Counted from the stretch's first letter, positions 10,961-24,860 are shown. The stretch: 64,000 nt of DNA from Cymodocea nodosa (GCA_036874045.1 CM072336.1:3554001-3618000), one strand, 5' to 3'. Numbers and translations: made by a program. The notes: generated by a model from the sequence alone, not told the origin.

Positions 10961-12429
10961 TGGATCCGATTATTTTTAGTATTGTATATGAAATAAGATG
11001 ATGTTCTCGTAAAGAAAAACTTGTAGAACTTGTTTTTTAGTTTAAATTAGAATATCATTTAATTTAGTCGTGCGATTAAATTTTTTGAGAACTAATAGTA
11101 TATTTGTGTACATTGTCAAACATTTTCTTAACGTGGAGGTGATTTTCTTAGGCACCATCAAACTTTTTTCCGTATCCAACTCAAGGAAAATTTCTAAACC
11201 CAATCCATATATTTTTGGATATTTCATTTGCATGTCACTCACAAGCATCGAGATAATGTGTCTACCCATGAAAAACACATGTTAATCTGTACGTCCCTGT
11301 AAAACGTAGCCATTGTTATAAATAGCATTAAGATTAAGTTTGTCATCTAATGGTAGCTTACGCCATTAATGAAAGGACATTAACCATGGATTGGATGTTC
11401 GACAACGATAACAATAAAGTAGCACGAGAAGGCACGTACGTAAAAGTTTATTGAGAATATATAAATAATTTTATCGGTGAAGATGTGAAAGAAAAAGTTG
11501 CCATCTTTTTTGATTCGCGACAAAAATATATGATCCATAAAATTAATTAATAGAATTACGAGAATTAATAAAAGACTATAATATCCATAAGACTCTCTCG
11601 CAAAATTTTATCGCGAAATACAACTGCCTTGAGGTAGGTACAAATTACATTTGCTGATTAACAATTATAAATCATATATTATTGCATGATCTTGATTAAT
11701 ATATTTTTTTTTAAAAGAAAAACGATGTCTTGAAGAATGGTTGGTATTGAAAAATTACGAAACCCGCAAAAAAAAATGAAATTTATAATATAAATCTTAT
11801 AATGTAAATATGAAATAATTAAAATGTGATAAATAATGTTTTTATGCTAAAAGATGTTCTGGCCACGTCACATGTTTGATGCAAACCAATGGATACACGA
11901 AAAAGAAAAAATTCTATAGATTTGAAATATCCTTTCGATATTAATTAAAATCATTCAAGTTACTTTTTTCAGTAGATAATCTGGAAGTGGCGTTGATGCT
12001 GATATTCTACATATTGCTAATACCTTTGACGGGTAATCTGGAATTAGAGTCAAATTAAAATTATCATGTTGCCGATGCCTTTGATAATGGAAAAGAGAGC
12101 AATTTGGCTAAAACTACTGCCGCGGATCTACTCGTTCTTGTTTATCTTTTTGAATTTTTTTAGATAACTTTGGTACTTTTAGTTTTAATCTTATATATTT
12201 TCCGAAAAAAACGCCGAAGTATGACAGGGCACGTACATTTGATGCCGCAGCTTGACCCAAATGTGCGCGTTTTCTGAAGAAGAGAATTTAATAACTGGCG
12301 TCGTTAAATGTGTCATAAAATATGTATCGTCCAACAAGAAACGTACAACGATCACTTAATAGCGGGCAACCGCCACAGACTAGGCAAGTTCGTTCAAGGA
12401 ATTAGTCTAAAATTATCGATAAATGATCT
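10961..12429. other. Intergenic, no gene seen
   Basis: AT-rich. A 78-codon open stretch on the minus strand at 11042-11278 was checked and resembles nothing known. No repeat structure was seen. Confidence 0.4.
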
Positions 12430-13200
12430 TTTAAACTTTGATGATTAGAAATCTAATTTTATATCTTAGAGTGGTTAAGTCTTATCTTATTGAATGCGGT
12501 TCTTTCGGCCATCCCAATTTTCTATTTGTCTGCCTTCCATCTCCCAACAAAAAAGTTGGCAAAATTATCGAAATGATTAGGAAACGTTTCCTTTGGGCAC
12601 GGTTCGTAATCTTTTTTAGCCAAGTTCCGTATCTTAAAAAACTCGGCGGCCATATCAAGGCGTTGTATTCTACTTTAAAAGGGAAGTTTGTTTGGAAAAT
12701 TTTGAACCTTAGATCTGGAATTCAAATCTGTTAAAATTCTTAAAGAAGTTAAATACTTGGCTAGCAGAGGTGTATCTGATTTCCTCAATAAACCTCATTC
12801 TACTTCTTCCTCTACCAGGGTTTGCATACTGCGATTTCCTCTTTTTGTAACCTTTCCGTTAATAAGGGAAATACAACTCTTTTCTAGGAAAATTGCTGGT
12901 TTTCCCATCATAAACTCAAAGACTTATGTCCTAAAATTTAGGAAAATCCTAAGCTTTTGCTTGCTGTCAGGGAAAATTTTCCTAATCGCTTCCCTAAACT
13001 TGCACACATCATGAAACTCTACATAAATCCTTTCCATAAATGAGGACAAAATCGACTGGCTCTTAATGGAAAATGGTTCTTATTCCACCCAAGTCATGTT
13101 ACACCAGGTTTTATCGAAAGGTAGAAATTTGAAATTAAAAGTACAGGCATCTTTTTATTAATTGCATTTTATCCAATAAGTTCTGGTGCTTTCCCCTTTA
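12430..13200 (+). mobile_element. LINE remnant (RT C-terminal / zf-RVT linker region)
   Basis: Plus-strand translation in changing frames gives NKKVGKIIEMIRKRFLWAR, GKFVWKIL, FWEDCWF and FHPSHVTPGF. These correspond to LINE motifs KKVIKKIEKLRRRFLWG, LGKWLWRI and FWEDxW downstream of the reverse transcriptase core. Frameshifts and stops show it is dead. Boundaries are approximate. Confidence 0.65.
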
Positions 13201-13670
13201 AAACAGAAAGTTAATTATTTCTCAAAGATTTTCTGCCTTCTTCTTTTTTCCGTCTCCTCTATGACTACATAATTAAGACGTTGCTTAAATCTAATTAATC
13301 TCCACTTTGGAAAAAGAAGAAAAAAAAAACAGCGGGCAACCAGACGATGATGACCGCTTGTCGCCACGGTCATAACAAGGTATGCAAATAGGCGATATAT
13401 ATATAATATTCTCTTCAAGGGAAGGGTAAGGATTCGAAGGAGCAGAAAAAACAAAATTCGAGACGACTAAGAAAGAAAAATCCGTATATTCGTACGTCTA
13501 CCATTTCCAGATCAGACGTCCGGCGATGATGCGCCCCCCGAAATATCTATCCTCTGCTCATCGCGAAGGGTGAACAAAGGTGAAAGAGAAAAAAGGACGA
13601 ACGGGGCGGAGATGATTACATGTTGCATTCTGATGCATGGAAGAGTAACGGGAATCTGCTATCGGGAAGA
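13201..13670. other. Probable OXS3-like 3' UTR and spacer
   Basis: Lies downstream of the minus-strand OXS3-like stop. The 150 bases nearest the gene are GC-richer, consistent with transcribed UTR. No other gene is seen. Confidence 0.4.
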
Positions 13671-14524
13671 TCATTCGGGGGAACTCGGCTGGGAATGATG
13701 CTGCAGATCACCCAGGGAGAAGGTCCTTGTAGATCTGAGGCTGAGATTATTACCGCAAGCATCATTGAACCACCTCTCGTGGAACGAAGGGAGATTGTTG
13801 CCTAACGCCGGTGGGGATTGGGATGAAGATGGAGACGTTGGAGCGGGGGATTGGGACCTCACATCCTTGTCCTCCTCCTCCTCCTCCTCCAGGGAGAAGA
13901 GATTGGCAGGGTTCAGCGTCAGGGTGATGGTGGCCGTGGTGTTGAGGGAGCTGCACGAAGCTCTCCTCCGCCACCGGGATCTGCTGCCCATCAGAATCCT
14001 CCTCCTCTTGTTGAATGGATGCTCCGGCTTCGCCAGGTCGCCGGCGGTCGTCGGCTGCGTCACCACGTCAGAAAGGGCAGCAAAGGACCTGGACTTGCCG
14101 TTGAAGAAATTGGACAGTCCTCTCCTGCCACCATGGAGGAAAAGGCACGCTGTTTCAGACTTGGTATTCCACCCAACAAAATAACAGATCGAAAGCGAAA
14201 AACACCAAACGAAAAGGGGTATAGCTAAGATTGCGCGAGTTCGTACTTGACAGGAAGAGCGTCTTCCAAGGAGTCCATGGAACCGAAGGGATATTTTCGC
14301 ATCTGGCTGTCGACCTCCTCCCCCTCGGACAGGGAAAGGGAGCTATCATCGACGGCCCCAGTCAATGAACTTTCCGACGACCCACCACCATTCTCTGCAT
14401 CGGGCCTGTACCCACCAACCGACCCATCGACCTCCTCGCCCGTCCCACGTCCCTCGTAGAACGACTCGGTGACGAATCCCGCCGCCGCAGAGTCCACCTC
14501 CCTGCGAGAGATCATCAGCGACAT
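13671..14524 (-). CDS. OXIDATIVE STRESS 3 (OXS3)-like nuclear protein
   Basis: Exon 1 is 14524-14247 (starting MSLMISRREVDSAAAGFV, rich in Ser and acidic residues); exon 2 is 14124-13671; together about 242 residues. The junction GTCAA|GTACG ... GGCAG|GAGA restores the family hallmark LPVKRGLSNFFNGKSRSF followed by AALSDV, and the C-terminus has the second hallmark RTFSLGDLQ. An acidic run EEEEEE is encoded by a GAG-rich tract near 13870-13890. A basic patch (KRRRILMGSRSRWRRR) is a likely nuclear signal. OXS3-family proteins are plant nuclear factors linked to oxidative and heavy-metal stress tolerance; the molecular activity is unsettled. The ATG at 14524 is chosen as the first in-frame ATG; upstream there is only a GTG. 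Confidence 0.85.
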
Positions 14525-17500
14525 CTCGACCTTCGAAAGCACCGAGTTCGTTTCCCGGCGTTCTCTGTTCTTCTCATCGATCTACAGAACAGCTAGCCGA
14601 CGGTGATCTTCCGCCTTTCACGATCGAGAGAGAGGTGGAAATGGCCGGACGACCGATGGAGGAGAGAGCACGACATGAAGGAGAGTGGTTTGACGCCTTC
14701 GTAGGGTACACATACGATCAAGATAATGGCCAACGTGGACCCACGTCCCAATAGAAATATTACCCATATCTTAATTTCGTTATTTTAAATAAAGGGTATG
14801 GATTATGGACGTGGCATAGCCTTATCCATGTCTTTATCTTAAATTAGCGTCCAATTCGCAAGAGATGTATTTGATTTTCTTATCTATCACTTATCCGTAT
14901 CTCTTTTATTTTTTTGTTACGTAGACATCTCTAATCTGCTTTAAATCTTCTAAAGAAGTCAATCTCTCAAATGTAATTATATTTCATGCTGATTTTTACT
15001 TAAATTGGATTAATAAATCGTGGCTTACCGCGCACACATCTGTGTCAAGTTTTGTAGAACACAACTACTAGGAAATAATCTAGAATCCTGTTTTGTTTCT
15101 GAGATTTCAATATATATATATATATATTCTAAAACAAGTATGCATACTTATTTGACATTAACCAACAACCTAACCTGGTTTTCCAAAAGTTAAATTTTCT
15201 TTCTCGAAAAAATAAATTAATGTTGAATTTTCTAAAAATTAGTTTTACCTTTTCAACAAATTGAACACCAGTAAATCATGAGTTGATAACAGAAAAATAA
15301 AATTTATCAAAAAAATTACAGAATATTTGCGTAAAAAAGTCAAATAAATCCGTCAAATTATCAAAATTGTAGTAATACAAGATTTGACATAAATAAGTTC
15401 CCGCAAACAAAATAGATTTATATATTAAAGATGTACATGAAATGTTTCAACTTTTATTAATGCATTCACACGATATATATTTGATTACAAATAATTTGAT
15501 AAGAAATACAAGGGTGTATATATATAAGTAGCATTTATACAATTGGATCTTGATTTACGTGGTTAATAAATTGACGAAGTTGAGAGAAAACATAATTAAA
15601 AAAATAATAATCTCTGCAAAAAGCTACCTGGCTTAGCTTTTTGTACAAGAAGTAATACTTTTCAATTTTACATTTTAGTCATCTACTCTAAAAAGTGATA
15701 ATATGTTTGTTTAAGCTCCATATTATGATAGTTTTAGTCAAAAGTAGTATTATAGCTTGAAACTAAAGAAGTGACTTTTAAAGAAAAAAGCAAAGAAGTA
15801 AGAGTAACATGAATTTTAAATTAAACTATGATAGCCTGCAAAATTTCAAATTTACCTCTGCTTTAATGATAGTGAGTTTTGTGATTAATATTAAAAAGAG
15901 ACAATAGATAATATTTTGAATTTATATTATAAAAATATTTTTCCAAATTTATAATATTTGAAATATATTTTAATATTAATTATTATTTCAAATATATATA
16001 TTGGTAGCAAATGTTATTTATAACGTTTAGATAGAAAATAAAGTATAGTCATGTTCTTTCCTTCATCATTTTTTTCCTTTTCTTATCATTTTTTCCATTA
16101 ATATTTCTCTACATTCACTTGCATTCGTATTCATGTTCTCAGATAGATTTATCACATAGGTTTACAATTGTATTATGTATCTTACATTTTCTTGTAACAC
16201 AATCTACCAAACCAATTGTAACTCACTTACCACACATTCATGTCCAAACCAAACCATATGTGTTTTGCACGTTAGTATCGGATTGGGCGTGAACTGCTTC
16301 ACTTGCAACATCTTTTTCTTCGAAGATGGAAATGTATTTACGATTTAGGAAGAAGATTTATCATCGGTAGCGTCGTAAAATTCCGGTAAAAAGCAGCAAT
16401 CCATGAGAAAGTTGCACCCATATTTATGGGATTTTGTAGATTACTCTACCAATGGAACGGCAAACACATACAGCTGATTTAATTATTCATGAGTTGTATC
16501 AGCCTCCAGAAGATATACGCTCTTCTGTTATATAAATTTTAATCCCCTTCAGCTTCAGCTTCTGCTTCATCACCCATCCGGCTTTAGCTTGCCTGAATGG
16601 GAAAAGCAAGATGTGTTCCTTAGGATCATCGGAACAGAAAAGAAGAAAGGATGTAGCAGATAATTGAAGTGCTGGACGGCGAGGAAAACAGCCATTGGAA
16701 CAGGAAAGAAAGACATAAATTGTGACCCAAAATACAATGTAATGCACTAAAGATAAACTGCTAAGAAGAACTGCCATAAGACTAAACAAAGCTCCCCACA
16801 TGAAACACGTTTACATAACAGAAATATACAATGTAAAACTAATTAAGCAAATGTTATAAGATGATAAACTGATAAGAAGGAACGCTCCCAAATAGAACAT
16901 ATATATCATGGCAAACAGAACTCAACAGTAATATTTACTTATCCCTGTCATATTTACTTCTCCCAGGTTCATGTCCTGAAAATGAAATGTTGCAGCAAAG
17001 TCATGAAGCACCATTCAAATATACAATTCATGAAGCACCTGAACAAAGCAAACTAGAAAACAATATTTTCTTCACGCAGAACAATATATATATATGGATA
17101 AACAAGTATCATATATTATTCTAACAAAACACGAAGAAAAAAAGTATACAAAACAATTATGCTGATTTATAGTCCAATCTTGTTCAAACACAGAACCACA
17201 AATCACAAAAGAAGGAACTCCAAACTTCATGAAAATTGTTTGCATACAACTAAGAGATAGACACAGAACCACAAAAAGAAAAAAAGGAACTCACAAAAGT
17301 TTGGCACACCCTAAAGTTTCCATAATGCAAAACCAAAATGAAAGGACACAACTATTGCAGACATCGTTCTGCCATTTGCCGACATTATTCGATACTTTTG
17401 AGTTTTTTTCAACCATTTAACTCTTTCATACCTTGTCTTCAATTCTAGGAATATTAACCTTGATGTAGATTTCGCAAACTTCAATAACGTAATATCTCAT

Positions 17501-17555
17501 AATGGATCATTCATCGTAAATCTATCGTCTTTACGTTTTGTGATATATTGCGATA
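14525..17555. other. OXS3-like promoter, then AT-rich spacer
   Basis: 14525-14700 is GC-rich and probably contains the OXS3-like 5' UTR and promoter. The rest is AT-rich, with a (TA)n run near 15110-15127. A few open stretches at 16499-17420 have no recognisable similarity and may be the flank of the Harbinger relic that follows. Confidence 0.4.
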
Positions 17556-17559
17556 TGAC

Positions 17560-18300
17560 ATTACTAGCCTTACCACTTCGCAAACTTTCATGGATGAAAG
17601 ATCTCATTTTAGATGTTGTACTCGACGCTACTTCCTTTTGTCTCTTTATTCGAATGAGTATGTTTGTTTCTGAACCATGAGTTGATACATGCTTCTCATC
17701 TCGTTTAGCACTGTGAGATTATAATCACCTTGTGTAAGAGATTGTTGACTTTCATCAATAAAGTTATCACTTTTATTGATGATCTTAGAATAAAACAATG
17801 CTCTCCTGTTGCAACGTAATCATCAAACAACTTAGCCAAAAGTTCAGGAAATTTAATTCCTTTGTGACGAAGTTTTTTGCATCCTAGCTTCGCCTACAAA
17901 CCTGAAAAATACAAACTTAGTTCTGAGATCGTAATATTGATTTTCTACAAGAAAAATAATAACACAACAATTGAAATAATGGAATGTAATCAACATTAAC
18001 ATAATCTAAATTAAGATAAATAATGCAGCTATGTATCAACTTAAAGCTCATCCATCAATTATCATTTGCACCTTCCCAAGTCTTGGTTATAGAATTTCAA
18101 CCAACTCTCATTTGAGTTTTGATCAACTTCCATATTTGTCAAGCTTTTCTCAATTTCTCATATTTATTTTTCAATTGCACACATATTCTTCTAACTTATG
18201 TGCACTGGAGCAAAGTTTTCTCAAGCAATTCGTTTAACCCTTTGACATTAAATGAGATCCAAGCTTGTGTCCCAATGTAGTTACTTCAATACAGATGATT
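17560..18300 (-). pseudogene. Decayed Myb/SANT-like gene of a PIF/Harbinger element
   Basis: Minus-strand translation of 18290-18040 gives FNVKGLNELLEKTLLQ, VQLKNKYEKLRKA and WEGANDN, the Myb/SANT-like DNA-binding pattern of Harbinger partner proteins (LKNKWDxLKK ... GW). Downstream, 17900-17800 reads KGIKFPELLAKLFDDYVATGEH, the usual C-terminal continuation. Several stops are present. Paired with the nuclease relic next to it. Confidence 0.72.
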
Positions 18301-18859
18301 AAATATTCCTATGTCAATTTATCATCCTACTCTATTCTCCCTCTTGTTGGTTGAGGGACTTCCAGTGTAAAGCCCATTCAAATAATCTATACACTCGCCA
18401 AACTTTCTTCGACTACTCTAACTGAAAAGTGAAAACATCACGATTCCATAGACAATATAGTAAACCCATTAATAAATGAAATACATGTACTGAATGACTA
18501 TAATGAAATAAATGTATGCATTAAGAATGAAATACATGAATGGCCAAACACATGAAGCAATAAGTACATTACATGAATGTCAAGCATATTAAAGAAGGAA
18601 TACATTAGATGAATGTCCAAACACACCAAAGAAGTACGCATTTTGTAACAACCAAATCATATGAAGTTTACACATTTCATTATTTCATTTCAGCATCTCA
18701 TAGAAAGTACTTTTCATGTTCGAGATACCATTATTTGATCTCAAATTTGGTCTTGCATTCAACCCATGCGATTCTCAACCTCTATGGTAAGGCTGACGGT
18801 GTCACCATTGCCTTAAACATCACTAGCATTATCAACGATGTCTTCATCTTCTTCATTTA

Positions 18860-20010
18860 AGGCTTGTAGATCCATCTTTTGCCTCTCATTTATGATGAAG
18901 TTTTAAAGAGCCATACATACAATGACAAACTTTGCTTGCATGTCGTAGGCATACAGAGACATTAAGTTTAAAATGACTCGTCTTTTCTTCAAAATACTAA
19001 AAATTAGTTTAATTACATTCTATAACAAAGAGTGAAGATAGTTGAAATGTTCTTCTAACCCTCTCAACTGTGATTTACAAAATTTAAATACATGATATAT
19101 TTGTGTTTTATACGGTGCAAGAAATTCATTTGCATTTAGATATCTAAAATCCACAAAATAATACTTTCTTGCAATTTGTGTTCCTATAAGGTAACTTTAC
19201 ATAACAATAAATTCAAAAGGTCAAATTTAATTAACATTAATCAAGTTTTATTATCCTTTAAGGGAAAAAGGGAAATTATGATGAAGATCAGATGTTGCAT
19301 GTTTAAGCATTCTACAATTATGTGCAATGTCTTTTCATCCAGTTGAAGTAAAAATAAATCTTATTTGAAAGTCAAACACCTTGAACATTTTAAATTGTTC
19401 TCTTTGCATCACTATCATATCTAAATGCAATATGTATAATTTTATTCACTACGTAGTGAATATGTGATTCATCAAGTGTACCAATTGCATCCTTAAAAAA
19501 TGGTTAAGTATTCAGAATTGCCTTTTGAAAACTATGAGATGTCATCGAATGACTCTTTTAGACATATTATATCTAGTGCCTATGTAATTATGGTATTTTG
19601 TATATGATATCTATATTTGCTTATGGTTTATCCTAAATGTTGTAAAGCTACTTATAGAACTCTCTTTTTTTTTTAACCATGACTTAACATTTAAAGAAAT
19701 TTTTTTTTTACTTATTATTCAATGGTAACTCATCGATTATCTAATAAAAGATTCTTTCATTTAAGAATTTCACGTAACTTCAAAAATGTATTAGACATCA
19801 TCCTACATGAGTCGAAATATACCTTCCAACAACCTTCTAACATGTTCCAAACTACATCACTTTCGGTATATCCAATATTATGGACTATTACCCTAGAAGG
19901 AAATGCTATCATACACAGAGTAATAATCACAAAAAAAAAGAAAGTTACAACTTCTTGTTGTTCATCCTCAACTCAAAAGAGTCACTATAATCAAGAAATT
20001 TATCCATCCT
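18860..20010 (-). pseudogene. Decayed PIF/Harbinger nuclease (DDE_Tnp_4)
   Basis: Minus-strand reading from about 19520 gives FLKDAIGTLDESHIHY (family: FKDCIGAIDGTHI), then a degraded middle with YFNWMKRH (AGWEGSAHD). It continues with YLNANEFLAPYKTQIYH, FNYLHSLLYNVIKLIFSILKKR and IVCMALKNFII (family: LHNFIR). Frame changes and many stops show it is inactive. Codons before 19520 match the N-terminal helical region only weakly. The element is older than the 47-53 kb copy. Confidence 0.78.
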
Positions 20011-23000
20011 AACAACATTAAATATAATCAATGTTATAAAATGAGGATTAAGGTGGAGTGAAATAAAATGATGTATAATTGACAAAAATAATCCAACTCA
20101 CACACAAATATATCCAATTTAAGTGACGTATATCCAATTTAATTTCAATGTAATCCACACACAAATATGAAGTATAATTTATTAATAATTCACATTCATG
20201 TATTTAATTGACAAAAACAAATCATTAAAGGGAAAATAAACTTCCTATGCTACTGTCCTACTATTTCATGAAAATAAACTTCATATGCTACTTTTCAAAC
20301 AAGACTAGCATGTGGAGGCCGCTTCATACTAGCTGAGAAGCAGATGTTCAATGTGGTTTCCTATTTTTCCATTGAAGGTCTTTTTGGAGTTTTTGACCTT
20401 TTAAAATCAACAACTATGGGATGCATGTTGCTGAAATATCATTTCAATCATGTTGCTTAAATTTCGTTATATTTTCAGTAAATTTGAAATTTTCATACCG
20501 AACCATCAAACAATGGTGAAAACATCATAAATATTTAGAACTAATCTTAGGTAAACAACATAAAAGGACAACACTTTTTTTCAATAATGGTAGTTTGTGT
20601 ATTCACTAGGATTTCTATCCTAATAATTGTTATGAGTACTGTTGCTCTTAACCAACTGAACTATTGTAGTTTATTATAAAAGGACAACACCATTGCTGGC
20701 CACAAAACTTATATTCCCTGTATTGTAATATAAAACAATCTATCTCTTTCTTCTGCAAATCACAATGTAATTTTTTCTGAAAAATTAATTATCACAGAAT
20801 AGTGCATGGGGAACTTCTTCAAAGCAATCTAATATTGAGATTATTCTTCACTGACTTGTATAGAAAGTGCAATGGACATTATCAAATGACATACAAATTG
20901 TGCATGCTTTATGAAGTTATTTTGGTTTTTTCTACTAAAACCATGGCATGAACTAAAACAGATCCTTCATCAAACCACAGATAATATGATTTGTGTAATA
21001 TATCAGGGTAAAATGGTGATTTCCCCTTCTTCTTTTTTGATTATGACTACGAATTTATCCTCTCCGACCTCTGTTTTTGCCATCTTACTTCGATTTTGTG
21101 GAACGCCAACCGATTGACGATGATTGAGAAATGCGTGTTTGAGTTTCGATGAAGAACGATGACTTTCGGTGAGAAGAGGTGTCGCAGTCGACGACATTGG
21201 TCCCTTTTTCCAGACGATCATGCGGTGCCCAATCTTCTCTTTCTCCTCGTCGCGCAATGCATCGTCCGTCGGAGTTGTGCGTGCAGGCAGACGACTTCTC
21301 GCGCGAGTGATCTCCAGTGGTCCGTCGGCTGTTTGGAGATCTAGTAAGCTTGGCAGAACATTGGGTTCGACTGTCGAAGAAGAAGAAAAAAAAGAAATAT
21401 TGGACTTTTTGCATTTACCTTTCTTATTATTTAGTCTAAAATAATTTTATTTAAGATAAATGCATGATTATAGTGATATTGCATTTTATAATTATAAATA
21501 CAGTATATTAGTGTTTATTGTTTAATCATATGTGTTATGCTTGTGATATTGCATGATTTAAAGGATGTACATATTTATTGAAATTACAACATTTATAAAA
21601 AATTTATAATTATTTATGTATGACATAGATATGGATCATTAACTATGAAAGACTTCTTTTTTTTCATGTAGTTATTTGAAAATGAAAGCTAAGTTATGCA
21701 TGTTATTGGCATGGCTTTAGGTTCGAAAATTGACATATATTAAAATGAATGAATATTTTGATTATAAAATTGAACCACAAGGACATAATATTATGATATT
21801 GTATATACAACAGAGATATAAGAATACACTTGACCTAGTCTTACATATTTGAGATAACTTCAGTCTCAATCACAAAACGTTATGTGATAATTGGACTTTA
21901 TTGTAGAAGGTAACATGCAATCATAGTTAAATTAAATAATAAAATATATGAACGAATTTGATATTATAGTCTAATCTATTATTGAGTTTTACATTATTCA
22001 TTTATATTACGATAGCATTATATATTTTATTTTTATTACATTGATTTGACTATATAGTCTTCCTTTTGCATAAACAATATGCTAATATTTTATTTTTAAT
22101 TTTATGATAAATTGATTTACTAAACTTCAGTTCACTTGTTGCTATTATTATTTTTTAAAGATATCCAATAGGCCCTTGGAGTGGGTGTGGAGTATGACGA
22201 GTTATGTCAGTCACCCCTTTGTTAGTTGTAGCAGTATCTTTGTAAATAAAATAGGATTTGTGATTTATACCTTATTTTGTGTTATTCTAATTAAAGTTAG
22301 ATTATAATATTTTTCTGCTATGAATTTTTAACTCGTGAAACTTACGATTTTAATCATATTTCCTGTTTTCCATTGTTATACACATCTTTTAATAAGTACT
22401 AACCTTATAAAATTAAAAAAAGAAGTCTTTCGTGTATCTTCCTTTTTTTATTATTTAAGCATGCATTCTTCTGTTTAATATTATGATAATTGTCATTTTC
22501 TTTCTAAGACGTGATAATTTATAAAATAGATCATTCATCAATAGAAGGGCAAATCGCAAGGTCAATGACAAGCTTTACAGGGGTAAAATTGTAAACTCCT
22601 GGGTTTAGGCACGAGTTGAAATCCACGACAACTTTTACACTATGGTACTAAAACCAAAAGCATATGTGTTCCATGCTTAACACATCCTATCATAGACGTA
22701 TTCGTTTAACAGCGAATATGTCTCACTTAAGTCATATCTTAGAGTTTAGGCACACCTTTAAACAAACGATGCTTTATAGTGATATATACACTTTAGAATA
22801 GCAAGGATCTAGAAAGGTTACCGTGCTATCATACAAGTTTCATCGTAGGTTAAAATAATCTCAGCCATTCATACATCCTTTGCATCCATGGTTGAGATTT
22901 TACCTATGAAAACATTTATCCGTAGCTGCTACCACCGTGGGAAACGAAATTTCACACGTGCAAACCAATAATGGATGTCTTTAACTAGAGGTTTAAGTGA

Positions 23001-23396
23001 ATTGGATGTCATCCATTGATGTAGTTAATCTAATTCAATTCGTTACGAACAAGTGAGGATGATGGGTTTTATTCACTCCTCTCCCCACTGGACCGCTAAG
23101 CCATAGGATCGATCGTATCATAATTTTTATATTATTTATGTAAAAAATCACAAAAGATCTCCAATTTTACAACTCAAGAGTGACTTTATAGATATCATAT
23201 AGTATTTCAGATATATATTTAAAGTGTGTGGTATATTTGATGCATAAATATGCTATATATAATTAGAACTTTTTAATAACTAAGTATTTATCTTTATTTT
23301 TATTTTTTCATGACTGTATGAATTAAAATAATGCTTATCCTAACTTCTTTTCAATTTACTTTAATCCAACAAAATTCTTAAATGATATAAAATAAT
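20011..23396. other. Spacer with a small GC-rich island, no recognised gene
   Basis: Mostly AT-rich. A CpG-bearing island at 21040-21400 has overlapping open stretches on both strands (minus 21003-21257 and 21085-21414) without family similarity. An imperfect inverted pair lies near 22850-22910 (AATCTCAGCCATTCAT / CATGGTTGAGATT). Nothing else is supported. Confidence 0.35.
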
Positions 23397-23399
23397 TAA

Positions 23400-23906
23400 G
23401 GATGTGTTTGTGCATTTTAAAATGGTAGAAACAAAATGACAAAATATCAAAGAAAAATGATAGAAAGAAAAGTAATAGAAATTAACAAAAAATTGGTGAA
23501 AAATTAAGGTATTTGTTTACATAATAGAAAATAACAAAATTTGAAATACGTGTCTTTATGTATAAAATAGAAAATTATAGAATGTAAAATATATATATTT
23601 ATTTACAAAATAAAAAATGTTAAAATTGATAAATTAAATATTTTTTATATTCATTTGTGAGATAAATAATAATAAAATTTGTTATAGATAATATAAAATA
23701 GAGTCATTTGTAACAATAGTTACGATATAAAATATATTTTACATATATTTATTGTTCTACATATTTTTCATGATATCAATTTTCATTAATTAAAAATATA
23801 AATAATTTCTACATCAAAATTATATGTTGTTAATATATTTTATAATAATTTACTTTTTTATTTCTTTATTTTTCTTTCCAACGTTTTTGAGTACACGAAC
23901 ACCTCA
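23400..23906. mobile_element. PIF/Harbinger-type MITE with TAA target duplication
   Basis: A 507-bp AT-rich, non-coding element. Its left end GGATGTGTTTGTGCA and the reverse complement of its right end TGAGGTGTTCGTGTA match at 10 of the first 13 bases. TAA flanks both sides (23397-23399 and 23907-23909), the trinucleotide typical of PIF/Harbinger insertion. The GTGTTTGTGC core is also found at the ends of the Harbinger-type elements at 42550 and 47477, suggesting mobilisation by the same transposase lineage. Confidence 0.65.
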
Positions 23907-24743
23907 TAAATCATTGTTTTAATTTAACACTAATTTTCATTTTTTAGGTATTTTTTCTACTAAGAGGTAAAGAAGGTTACATCGTTCGTCTAATTTATAA
24001 CAAGCCTGCCTAATAATTCTCTAGATAGGTTTGGATAAGACGTGACTATTTAAGTGCAAAGTCAAAGTAACTACCGAGAAAAATAAAGTGTCATCTTTGT
24101 GATATTTATTAGCCTTAATCACAGAAAGCTTAGCTTTGGACGCTTGTCTCATTCATTTCTACGGTCGTTGGATTCGAAATTCTGAATGAAATTATGCATA
24201 TTTTTGTGTTTTGATTAATTAAATTATTATCATTAATTGTCCCGAGACAAATGTATCGCAAACTTTGGGTCCGTTTGATTGTTTCATATTCACTGTACAT
24301 AATATCTTTGCAGTTTACTTGTTTAATTTGGATAAGAATTTTATCATGTACTTATAATATTTATATAGTTTCTCCGGCTCTTACGGCTTTACGGAGGCGC
24401 ATTTTCTGTGCTACATTTGCCCACTTCCGAAGAATTTCTAACTTAACATTTTCGTCGTATTCACAACATCAAAGTGGGTGGGTTTTCTAAATTGAGAAAT
24501 GATCTCAGATATGACTTGGGGTGTCTCAATCCTAAACATATGAATATGTATTAATATTATTATTAACTTATTTTCGTACACTAAATTTAAACAACAGCTG
24601 CATGGAAAGAAAACTCTTTTGCAACATCAATTTATTTATTTCCATCCACCTGATGCAGGCAATCGTCAGTCACCAAACAACAAAGTCGAAGTGTTTGAGA
24701 AGAATCTTTGATTCCCCGCAAGGACAGGAGCTGGGCGAGCTTG

Positions 24744-24860
24744 GAGAGCAAATGGGTGGAAGGATGATGTTGCTGCTCAATGGAGAGCAAATGGGTGGAA
24801 GGATGATGTTGCTGCTCAATGGAGAGCAAATGGGTGGAAGGATGATGTTCCTGCTCAATG
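24744..24860. repeat. Three tandem copies of a 39-bp unit
   Basis: Units start at 24744, 24783 and 24822, each beginning GAGAGCAAATGGGTGGAAGG. The first two are identical and the third has one change (GTTCCTG for GTTGCTG). Because 39 is divisible by three, all frames stay open through it: +24602-24871 repeats GEQMGGRMMLLLN. No gene identity was recognised. Confidence 0.9.

Noticed and set aside
13765-14228. Plus-strand frames over the OXS3-like gene
   Set aside because: Shadows of the minus-strand exons, which carry the family motifs.
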